DNA of 64,000 bases from NCBI RefSeq assembly GCF_003171515.1, contig NC_089390.1, forward strand, positions 1,550,001 to 1,614,000. Reading direction: 5' to 3'. Each line of letters opens with the position of its first letter. The first letter of the stretch is position 1. The position numbers were made by a program, and so were the translations under genes. Below, piece by piece: positions 55,130 through 64,000 of this stretch. The DNA comes from Pyrenophora tritici-repentis (Eukaryota; Ascomycota; Dothideomycetes; Pleosporales; Pleosporaceae). The notes under the pieces were generated by a model. It ran no database searches and was not told the DNA's origin. It saw only the letters and a program-made list of their open reading frames with translations.

Positions 55130-58010
55130 ATGCGTCTCAATGCCGCCCTCGCCTCCGCCGCCGCCGCTTGTCTGATCGCGCCGGTAGTGGCCGTGTTCGA
55201 GGACGAGGCATACCACATCGACTTTCACTATGCACTGCTCGGCCTGCCCGCCCCCGACACGACCTTTTTCCAGAGGCCATATGCCGGCTCAAAGGCCTCA
55301 CTGCTCTACGCCGTCTCGCAGAACAACACGCTCGGTGCAATCAATCCAAAGGACGGTGCGCTGGTATGGCGACAGCAATTGCACTCTGCCAATGCCCACG
55401 ACCGACCTCACTTGCGGGCTACCGCAGGCCAGGACACGCTCATCAGTGCAGTGGGCAATCGCATCTCTGCCTGGAGCGCCGCTGATGGCCGTCTTGCTTG
55501 GGAGACGAACGTTGCGGATGCCGTTGTCGAGGACCTCGAGATGATGCCACAGCAGCACAATGGCCAGCCAATTGACGCCCCCGCCGATGCCGTCGTCCTC
55601 CTGTCCCACCAACGCCCCAGCGTCCAGCGACTCCATGGCAAGACGGGTCGAGCCAAGTGGACGTTTGACGATGCGAGCGGTGACACGCCCTTCCAGCTCG
55701 CAACCTCGCCTGCCGCCGTCTACTACATCGCCCTCCACACGCCCATGCTCGGAGCCTCCAAGCTCCGTGTCACCTCGCTGAACCCCACCACGGGCGATAA
55801 ACTCGACCAGTACACTCTCAACTCAGATGCTGAGATATCCTCGCGCGACCGCATTCTCTTTGCCGGAGCTAACACGGCCGCCCCCCTGCTGGTCTGGACT
55901 GACAAGGCAAACAAGGTGCTAAAGGTCAACATCATCGGCACAAAGCATGTCGCTTCCTTCAACACCCCTGCCGACGACACCATCGAGCGCATCGTCGTCC
56001 ATGCCTCCAGCCAGGAAAGTGCGCCAGCCCATTTCCTCGTCGAATACCAGACAGCCGCCGGCCACTCTGCCCATGTTTACCACGTCAACCCCGCCAAGAA
56101 CACCGTTTCCAAGGCCTACAGCCTCCCTGAGCTGAAGATCAAGGGCACATTCACCACAAGCACAGCAGACGCCAACGTCTACTTTACAAGGGTCACTGAA
56201 AATGATGTGACTGTGTTTTCGTCTGCTTCGGATAGTGTCTTGGGCCGTTGGAAGGCGGAGCGTTCAGTCGCACTTGCAGGCGCCTACCCGGTTCACGGAC
56301 AGTCTGAGCTTGTTGTAAAGGGCGGAGCCGCGAGCGCCATACGATCAGCCGTCCTCTACTCTAACGGACAGTGGGCACTCCTACGCAACGATGAGCTGGC
56401 TTGGACCCGTCCCGAATTCCTGGCCACAACTACCTCTGCAGTTTGGGCCGGCCTACCCGAAGCCGAAGCCCTCGCACAAGCGCTCGCCGACGAAAGCCAT
56501 CGCAACCTGGTCTCTGCGTACATACACCGTGTCCAAAGACATGTACAGGACTTGGCTTACTTCCCGGCTTGGGCACAGGCCATTCCCCAGCGCTTGCTCG
56601 GTAGTGTGGTTGGGAAACCAAAGGAAACTACCATCGATGACATCCAGCAGGACACCTTCGGTTTCCACAAGCTCGTCGTTGTGGCTACTGAAACAGGTCG
56701 TCTTGCTGCACTTGACGTTGGTTCGCGAGGCAAGGTCATGTGGAATATGCATCTTAGCCAGTTTGCGCCCAATGCAGACTTCAAACACCCTACCCTCAAG
56801 GCTCACCGCGGCTACGTTGAAGTCAGGGATACCACATTCCAAGGATCGCTCTTCATCAACTCTACCACTGGCGGTCTTCTTTCCTCCGACAACATTCGGG
56901 TAGAGCGTCCACTCGTTTCCGATGCGCAAAATCTGTTGGCATTTGAATTGGTGGATGGCACACTGAAAGGATTTTTGGAAGACCAGCCTGGTTCAGAGCC
57001 AGTATGGAGTTTTGCGCCTGTTGGCAAGGAACGTATCGTCAGCTACATCGCTAGGCCGATCAAAGATCCCGTTGCTTCTATCGGTAAAGTGCTCGGTGAC
57101 AGAAGAGTGCTTTACAAGTACCTGAACCCCAATCTCGTCTTGGTATCAACCGTTGTTGATTCAGCGCGATCCGCATCTATTTACCTGCTCGACTCTGCCT
57201 CTGGACAATTGCTACACACCGTTTCACACAACGACGTGGACACTTCTCGACCCATTCCGGCTACGATATCCGAGAATTGGTTCGCGTACTCGCTTACAAT
57301 TGACTCTGCTTCAGGTGCATCGTCCCGCGGCTACCAGCTCGTCATTTCGGATCTTTACGAGTCACCACTTCCCGACGACAGAGGACCGCTTGGACCCACC
57401 ACCAATGCTTCAACCGTACGGCCCTCAGGTGCAAACGGTGATTCTGTGCAGCCCTATGTTCTATCGCAGAGTTACCAAGTACCAGAAGAAATCGCACATA
57501 TGACTGTAACGCAGACAAGGCAGGGAATCACTAGCCGTGAGCTGCTCGTATACGTCCCTGCAACAAACTCTATCGTCGGCATTCCACGTGCGGTCATTGA
57601 TCCTCGCCGACCGGTTGGCCGTGACCCCACTGCCCACGAGCAAGCTGAGGGTTTGGTGAAGTACACACCACTCATCAACTTCGACCCAAAATGGCATCTT
57701 ACCCACAAATATGAAGTCATGGGCATCAAGAACATCATCACAAGCGAGAGTGGAATCGAAAGTACTAGCTTGGTCTTTGCATACGGGCTAGACATTTTTG
57801 GTACTAGGATCGCACCCAGTTTTGCATTTGATATACTGGGCAAGGGTTTCAACAAAATCTCCATGTTGCTTACCGTTGTAGGACTGTTTGTTGGTGTCTT
57901 GTTCGTTGCACCTTTGGTAAGTTTCAATCCTCGTAGTGTTGCACCTACATGCGTACTAACAAGCTATTCAGGTTCGAAGAAAGCAAATCAACACTATGTG
58001 GACAATGTGA
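55130..58010 (+). CDS. EMC1: ER membrane protein complex subunit 1
   Basis: Exon 1 is 55130-57916 and exon 2 is 57972-58010; the 55-base intron has a GTAAGT donor, an ACTAAC branch site and a TTCAG acceptor, giving 941 residues. A signal peptide (ending around VVAVFEDEAYHIDFHY) leads into a PQQ-like beta-propeller lumenal domain with repeated blades such as LGAINPKDGALVWRQQL and ISAWSAADGRLAWE. A conserved C-terminal DUF1620 region follows (YVPATNSIVGIPRAVIDPRRP), then one membrane helix (SMLLTVVGLFVGVLFVAPL) and a short tail VRRKQINTMWTM. EMC inserts tail-anchored and polytopic proteins into the ER membrane. The last exon encodes just 12 residues after the helix. Confidence 0.95.
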
Positions 58011-58820
58011 TCGAACAACTTGACAGGATACAGTCTAGAAAAAGATGGGGGAACATCCCACAAAGTAGGATAACCCAGCGACCAAGCATCCGGGCAGTAG
58101 AAGGTGCTCCGATAGCCAGCCTGAGCCCGATAAGAGTAGAATCAGTAATGTAGAAGTAGTAAGATACCCAGTACCTCCGGATGGAGCTACTGAACCCACA
58201 GACAGCGAATGCTTCTGTAAAAGAATTATTCACATATCACCTGCATTATATCGATATCTCCCCTTCTCAAATAACCGGCCAATGCCATCACCTGAGCTTA
58301 GATCAAGCAAGCTCGTCGGGAATAGCCGCCAAGACGAGGCTAGCCGACGGAGCAACTAACCGACCAACAAAACTATGTGATGCAATGCATGACGGCCATG
58401 TTCAAAATAAACCGCTTAAATCCGCTTATTTCCAGAAGCAATTGTGTGTAATCCCCGGTACATGCAAGAACCGGAGCTGCAAGGGCGGTAAAGCGGGTCA
58501 ATTTGTCTTCCATTCCGACCCAACTGGTAGGTAAGATACTCCGAGCCCCCTCGGTAAAATCCACGCTTGAGCAACAGTCATGATGTGATGTAAGGACTGC
58601 AAATGAAGGGAGCAGTATTTATAATCACCGTGTGCTCTGCGGTGGTGTAGTTGTTGTGTAGCTGTACATTTTTGTACAAATTCGACTGCTGATTTCCAAA
58701 GCTTTATTCATTCGATCTGTTGTAGAGAGATAAACCTCGCCATCCGTTCATACACAGATACATCGCCACTACAGTAACTCCGACCCTCCCAAACAAAGAA
58801 AAAGAAAAAGACACACCAAC
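58011..58820. other. intergenic region, SDR promoter
   Basis: No supported gene. The A/C-rich run just before 58821 (AAACAAAGAAAAAGAAAAAGACAC) looks like a fungal leader. Confidence 0.4.
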
Positions 58821-59729
58821 ATGCCCGACCAAACAAAATACACAAACAAGCTCACGGGCGCCCGCGTTCTCATCATAGGTGGCAGTTCCGGCATCGGCTT
58901 CGCTGTGGCAGAAGCATGTATCGAACACGGAGCCCTCGTCACAATCTCCTCATCCAACCCCGAACGTTTCTCGAAAGCCGTTTCCCGCCTTCAAGAATCC
59001 TATCCCTCGGCCAAGGACCGTATCTGGGGTCTTAAGGTGGACCTGGGCAACCAGGAGACACTAGAGGAGGAGCTGAAAGGACTGTTCGAAAAGACAGTTG
59101 AGACGATGGGAGGAGAGAAGTTGGATCATGTCGTTTATACCGCAGGAGATGCGTTGGCGCCTACGGAGTTGGCGGATATGGTATGTTTCTCTCTCTTCTA
59201 TCGTTTTCCAAACCACAACACTAACACACACCCGTCTAGTCCATCCAATCCATCCAACGCGCCGGCACCGTCCGCTTCTTCGCCCCCCTCATCCTCGCCA
59301 AGCACATCCCCACCTACCTGCACGCCCGCCCCACCTCCTCCTACACCCTGACCACGGGCGTCGTGGCCGAGAAACCCATGCCCAACTGGAGCGTCATTGC
59401 GTCCTACGCCGGCGCCGCCTACTCCATGGTGCGGGGCCTAGCACTCGATCTCAAGCCCATTCGCGTCAACGGCGTGAGCCCTGGTGCGGTAGACACTGAG
59501 ATTTGGGATGGGTATGGGCCGGAGGTCAAGGCGAAGATTCTGGAGTCGATGGGGGGCGAAGATGGCGACGGGGAGGGTCGGGAGGCCAGAGGATGTGGCG
59601 GAAAGTTATTTGGGGTTGTTGAGGGATGGAAATGTGGATGGGGTTGTTGTTAGGAGTGATGGGGGGGAGTATAGTTATGTAGGGTGTGTGTGGCTTCAGT
59701 GTGTTATGCACAATGATCTTACGGATTGA
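58821..59729 (+). pseudogene. short-chain dehydrogenase/reductase with a C-terminal frameshift
   Basis: Exon 1 is 58821-59180. The intron is 59181-59239 (GTATGT donor, GTCTAG acceptor) and exon 2 starts at 59240. SDR motifs are GGSSGIG (cofactor-binding), VDLGN, HVVYTAGDAL and the late VNGVSPGAVDTEIW. The usual catalytic YxxxK tyrosine appears as ASYAGAAYSMV without a clear lysine four residues on, so activity is uncertain. At a run of six G bases (59551-59556) the frame slips: the frame as written ends at 59653 with a Gly/Cys-rich tail, while the expected ending (GRVGRPEDVAESYLGLL, then SDGGE) lies in another frame and stops at 59729. One G too many explains this, as either a homopolymer error or a recent inactivating mutation. 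It converges on the neighbouring P450. Confidence 0.8.
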
Positions 59730-59878
59730 ATTAAGAGCCCAATGTTATTTTGCCGCTGTGTAGGGAGTGGTTGTGTCATTTGTATGTATCATGTCCTGAG
59801 CCCAGGAACATAATAAAATAATTTTCCATGACCCAGACTATCTCCCCAAAGAACCCAGCTCCAAGCATCACCTACCCC

Positions 59879-61978
59879 CTAATCCTCCGTCCTCTGCATA
59901 AAAGCCCTAACCCCCTTACTATCCAGCCGCGTCACCGGAATAAAGAAATCATGTCCAACCCTCACATCCTCCACCGTCGTCTCATGCAGCTCAAACCTAT
60001 ACCTGCGAAACATCATAGCAAGCGTAAGATACATTTCCACATACGCTAGATTGATGCCCATACAAGAGCGCGTGCCCCTCCCAAAAGACACCATAAAACG
60101 CTCTAACGGAATTCCATCTTCCGTCTTTGAGTCGTCGAGCCAGCGCTCTGGGAGAAACTCGAGAGACTGAGGGAATATGGATTCGTCGTGGGAGACTTCT
60201 GGTATACTCATTGACTGCAAAATATTAGCCAGGCTGTCGGCAGTACATTCGATGAGAAGGAGGAAAATAATGAACTCACAACACAAGTCCCGCCCGGAAT
60301 AACCCACCCGCCATAACTAAACTCCCCCTTGAACGTCCGCGGATTCCTCGCACTAAGCCCATAGCTCAACCTCACCGCCTCCAACACGACCGCCTTGAAA
60401 TACGGCATTCTCTCACACGGCCCCAGCTCAATAACATCGCGGTTGGGAAACGCAGCGACCAGGTCGCGGTGCAAACGCTCGTAGATGCGTGGCGTGGCGA
60501 TGACGTAGTAGGCGGCTATGGAGAGGGAGAAGGCGGTTGTTGCGACGCCGCCGCCGATGATGATTTGGGCTTCGTCGGCGAGGCGGCGGTGGCTTTTGTC
60601 GCACGCGGGGAGCTGCTGGGAGGTGAGGATTTCGTCAAAGATTGTGCGGGGGGCGTCATTAGATTTCAGCGTATCGCCCGAGAGTGTGCGGCCGATTAGG
60701 GTCCATTGGTCCTGTGGGGGTTGAGTTAGTTTGAGGAAAGGACCTCGGAAGTGTGGGAGAGGAGGAGGGGGGCTTAGGAGAAAGGGTGGACGTGACATGT
60801 GGGCATTTCTGACACTATAATCGGATGACATGATCAAGGTTTGAATGTAGTGTATGAATATAGATATATCATCGGAATAGATTGAAAAGAAAGACCTCAT
60901 ACCCGCTTAAACTTGAGCACTGTCTTAGTCGCAGGCTGCAACCACTCCGTAATCCAATCCGGGATACTATTCATAATCTGCAAAACACACCCGTCAGCAA
61001 AATATCTCCCCTCCTCATCCTGAGAAATCCAATGCTAAACCAACAACCTCCTGAACTATCACCTTACCGAACATACTTACAGGCAAAATCGCTGGAAACT
61101 GTGTAGCAACATGACCCACGCCCCCAATCTTAATGAAAGCATCATGAAAAGACTCAAAATCCGGGTGCTTGAGTTGATCGTAGTTGAAGCCGAAGAAATA
61201 GTCCATGATGATGTCACCGGTTAGAGCGGGGAAGGCGTGGGTGAGATTGATGGGTTCCTTGCGGGCTTCAAAGTCTTGCATGCGCACCGAGAGGGTGTCG
61301 ATGTGGCGGTAGATTATGTGGATGAAGTCAAGAATGGAGCGGCGGGAGAACCTGTGCGGTGGGTAGTTAGTGTGTATGTTGCTGGGCTTGTGTGGACAAG
61401 TGTTTGTGGGAGACATTGTTTTGATGGGTACATGAGGAGGGGTTCTCGTGGATGAGTTTGAAGTAATGGTATCTATGAGCTGGTATCCTGTGTCTCTATG
61501 AGCGAATTAAGAACCTTTTGCTGACTTACATATGGGTTACAGCTGCACGACGTCTTTTGTGATCTTGGGCATCTACAGTCGTGAGTAAACCACCACTACA
61601 TCCAAAACGCTTGTCCCAGCCTTCCTTGTCAAGGTGCACATTTTTGGGATATACTTGTTCAAAGAAGCGCGAGTCGCGAATGTGTAGCTCATTGGGTGTA
61701 ACCCTGATGATTGGACCTTGCACATGCCATGTCAGCAAAGCGAGGAAACGAGTCTTTGAAACTGGGATTTAGCTACCATATTTATCATGCAGTTTGGAGA
61801 TTTGAGGCGAGTACCGTCCTTTCAAAACTATCTCATAGTAGGCCTCGTACCAGCTTGTCACTGCTGCAAGCATGGGACCCGGAAACGCCGCTAGTGGATG
61901 GAAGTACAGGCGATAGATATAAAGGCCAAATACGTAGACGATAAACGACACCGCACAGAGGAGCGGTAGCGTGGGCAT
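59879..61978 (-). CDS. cytochrome P450 monooxygenase
   Basis: Six exons: 61777-61978, 61530-61716, 61081-61351, 60903-60977, 60280-60711 and 59879-60214, all phase-consistent; 500 residues. An N-terminal membrane anchor ([19 protein letters not shown]) and a [10 protein letters not shown] hinge lead into the catalytic domain. I-helix sequence is [22 protein letters not shown], the ExxR is EAVR, and PERW is present as LPERWL. The heme loop is [10 protein letters not shown] with the cysteine ligand. The I-helix reads GGGVATT where many P450s have (A/G)Gx(D/E)T. The overall style is that of Pezizomycotina benzoate/trichodiene-oxygenase-like P450s, but the substrate is unknown. Exon 3 is ended at GTAAGTATG because that restores [10 protein letters not shown]. 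Introns of 178 and 191 bases are long for the window. Confidence 0.92.
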
Positions 61979-63260
61979 TGGTGCTGTAATAACCTAGTCG
62001 AAGTTTGACTAGGAGACCAGGGTTAAGTAGCCAGGACGTCGGAACGTGTGTCAAGAAAAAGAGGATTGGTCAGGGGAAGTAGTTCTCTTTAGAGTGTATT
62101 CAACTTCGGCCGTGCACCAAGGCCCAACTGCTGCAGGGACCAGACCCGTCAGTGAGTGGCTACAGGTGAGTTACTTGTTACTTGGTTCATTGGAGGCGGG
62201 GTGAGTGACGGCACAACGCAGGCAAACATGCAGCTCGACGGCGTGCTGCCACATTCAGTACGAACAGCATACTACGGCCAAAGTGAAGGAAAGCCAATGC
62301 TTGTGGGAGCAGCTTTCCGAATATGTGACCCAATTAGTCTCCCCACCTCGTGTTTCCCCGCGTAGTTCTCTTCACTGCCAAGGTTTCTACGTGTTCAAGC
62401 CCGTGAATAGAGCCGGGTTCTGCTTACCTTGTTGAAGCGAAGGCACATCATGCTGTTTTGATCGACTATCGCGTTGGTATTCTAACCGTCTTACGTTAGT
62501 CTTTCGGTTTGCTAGGAACATAGGGCCGACGCGGTATGTCAATCAGTAGGATTGCGGCAATCATTTCTCTCTTTAGCAAGCCACATGTTATGTCTGGTAT
62601 CGCCCACTTTTCGCCCTTGGCCTGTCGGGAGCGGTCCGATACGGAGTGTTACAAGCCTAGCGTGTTAGTATCCGACGTCTTCCTAGTGAGGCTACGCTTC
62701 TGCATGCATGCTCGAAGGCTGTACTGCAGGACTGCGCGTAGAATTCCGTCACGTGGCGTTGACACCACACATCTCGTCAAGGCTCACCACATGATGAATA
62801 CGCCGCTGTCCGGCGGTATTCCAAGGGTCAGTTTCAAACTGATTTACGTGTGGTGTGATGCAAAGGCAAGCCGACCAATCCGTCATGCTATCCTCCGGGT
62901 GTGGTGATAAGCGTCGGGATGCGCATCCAGCCAGAATTAGTTCTATACCACGAGGCGGACGAACGGGCGGCTCGACGGCGCGTGGCCACCTATGACAAGG
63001 AACGGCGATATGGCTAAAGAGTGGAGAGTGATGTATGTACCTATTCCGGGACAGGCGCTCCCACATATCGCTAGTCGCCAAAGCACGGCTGTTGAGCGAG
63101 GGGAAGGAGCCGTCATTTAGCACCTCGCCGCACGGCATGCCACGACAGACGGGAATTGCTTCGGGAATCGTATAAGGCGACACACACCCCGCGAGGCCCT
63201 GCGTCCCATCTGACTTGGCCTTGCCACTCCCACCACGACAGTTAGTAGAGGCTCCACGAC
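61979..63260. other. divergent intergenic region
   Basis: 1.3 kb between the P450 and the methyltransferase, oriented head-to-head. No supported gene and no obvious repeat. Confidence 0.45.
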
Positions 63261-64000
63261 ATGTCGGCGGCCGCCCCCGCCCACACGAGCGTATCGCATC
63301 CGCCAGCCAACAACGACAACGAGGAGAACGTTGAGAATACCGGAAACGATGAAAACAATGAGGACAGCAATGATAATAATGCCAGTGGGAACCTTCAATC
63401 TGTTTTACACCTAGACGTCGATACCGCAAGCAACAGCGACAGCGACTCGGCATTCGGCGGCAACTCCACGGCATCTACATCCCTCGCTTCGACAATCCTA
63501 AACTACGAATATATAAACGGCCGCCGCTACCACGGTTACCGCTCGGGCTCTTATATCCTGCCCAATGACGAGCAGGAACAGGATCGTCTCGACTTGCTGC
63601 ACCACATATTTCTGCTCATTCTCGGGGGAAAGCTCTACGATGCGCCTATTCCCCATTCTCCCCAGCGCGTGCTCGACATCGGCACCGGAACTGGCATTTG
63701 GGCCATTGACTTTGCAGACGAGCACCCCGGCGCTGAAGTCATAGGAACAGACCTAAGTCCCATACAGCCGACATGGGTGCCGCCGAATGTCAAATTCTAT
63801 ATTGACGACGCAGAGTCCGAGTGGGTTTACAGCCCAGACGAGGCATTTGACTTTATCCACTGCCGTACCCTGTCTGGCGGAATTTCAGACTGGGACAAGC
63901 TGGTTCAGCAGACATTTACCCATACCAAGCCCGGAGGCTGGGTCGAGTTCCAGGAGCCGCTTGCCTTGTGTGAGAGTGATGATGGCACCCTAGAGACGGC
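63261..64000 (+). CDS. LaeA-like SAM-dependent methyltransferase, 3' end beyond window
   Basis: The frame is open from the ATG at 63261 to the window end (246 codons). A Ser/Asn/Asp/Glu-rich disordered N terminus of about 75 residues is followed by NYEYINGRRYHGYRSGSYI and ILPNDEQEQDRLDLLHHI. The SAM motif I VLDIGTGTGIWAIDFADEHP, motif II VIGTDLSPIQP and a later TKPGGWVEFQE follow. This order is characteristic of the LaeA/Llm (TAM-type) fungal methyltransferases, several of which regulate or tailor secondary metabolism. It is one of a large paralogous family, so it should not be equated with LaeA itself. The C-terminal part is missing only because the window ends. Confidence 0.9.
   Translation, partial: MSAAAPAHTSVSHPPANNDNEENVENTGNDENNEDSNDNNASGNLQSVLHLDVDTASNSDSDSAFGGNSTASTSLASTILNYEYINGRRYHGYRSGSYILPNDEQEQDRLDLLHHIFLLILGGKLYDAPIPHSPQRVLDIGTGTGIWAIDFADEHPGAEVIGTDLSPIQPTWVPPNVKFYIDDAESEWVYSPDEAFDFIHCRTLSGGISDWDKLVQQTFTHTKPGGWVEFQEPLALCESDDGTLET

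Noticed and set aside
57917..58153. Longer EMC1 C terminus reading through the last intron
   Set aside because: The 55-base intron has strong GTAAGT, ACTAAC and CAG signals, and splicing restores the typical VRRKQI tail after the membrane helix.
60712..60902. N-terminal extension of the frame through the fourth P450 intron
   Set aside because: The open stretch is Pro/Ser-rich and unlike any P450. Splicing from the CGG at 60903 to the GAC at 60711 gives normal family sequence.
1..64000. CRISPR arrays, bacterial-type operons, rRNA genes
   Set aside because: No regularly spaced short repeats, Shine-Dalgarno-led operons or rRNA-like sequence were seen. The window is clearly eukaryotic.

Overview
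The window is nuclear DNA of a filamentous ascomycete, most probably a dothideomycete of the Pleosporales type. That placement is an inference from gene content and protein style. The direct evidence is genes spaced one to two kilobases apart, coding regions split by introns of about 45 to 190 bases with GTAAGT-like donors and CTAAC/CTGAC branch sites, and fungal-only families (Crh cell-wall transglycosylase, GRG-1/CCG-1 stress protein, Ure2-type GST, LaeA-like methyltransferase). I could place 24 host protein-coding genes with good support, most of them re-spliced by hand with consistent phases, plus two weaker host ORFs and one retrotransposon polyprotein.

Layout. 0-5 kb: an Scw1/Whi3-type RNA-binding protein and a small two-exon PY-motif protein. 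5-10 kb: a hexose transporter carrying a frameshift, a nitroreductase and a secreted cysteine-containing protein. 11.5-19 kb: class II myosin heavy chain. 19.6-23.3 kb: a Red1/ZFC3H1-like zinc-finger protein. 24-29 kb: Cu/Zn superoxide dismutase, transaldolase and an Slc1-type acyltransferase. 29.9-33.4 kb: a single-pass membrane protein and a lineage-restricted poly-glutamate protein. 33.9-43 kb: Crh-family glycosidase, Rio1 kinase, a Coq11-like protein, a small membrane/coiled-coil protein, Yaf9 and a Ure2-like GST. 44-51.7 kb: a MARVEL membrane protein, a complete Ty1/copia retrotransposon, and a GRG-1/CCG-1 homologue. 53-58 kb: the Rsr1/Bud1 GTPase and Emc1. 58.8-64 kb: a frameshifted SDR, a cytochrome P450 and the 5' part of a LaeA-like methyltransferase.

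Most genes are housekeeping and do not form a pathway together. Some loose themes are visible: polarity and cytokinesis (myosin II, Rsr1), cell wall (Crh), redox and stress (SOD1, transaldolase, nitroreductase, GST, GRG-1). The last 5 kb (SDR, P450, methyltransferase) has an accessory or secondary-metabolism flavour, but no backbone synthase is in view.

The most striking element is the copia retrotransposon at 45145-50850. Its two 206-base LTRs are identical as far as I can read, it has a 5-base target duplication (CTCTC), and one uninterrupted gag-pol frame, so it looks very young. Its LTR also contains, on the antisense strand, a B-box-like GGTTCGATTCC and an A-box-like motif. I found no CRISPR array, rRNA or convincing tRNA, and no clearly undescribed multi-gene system.
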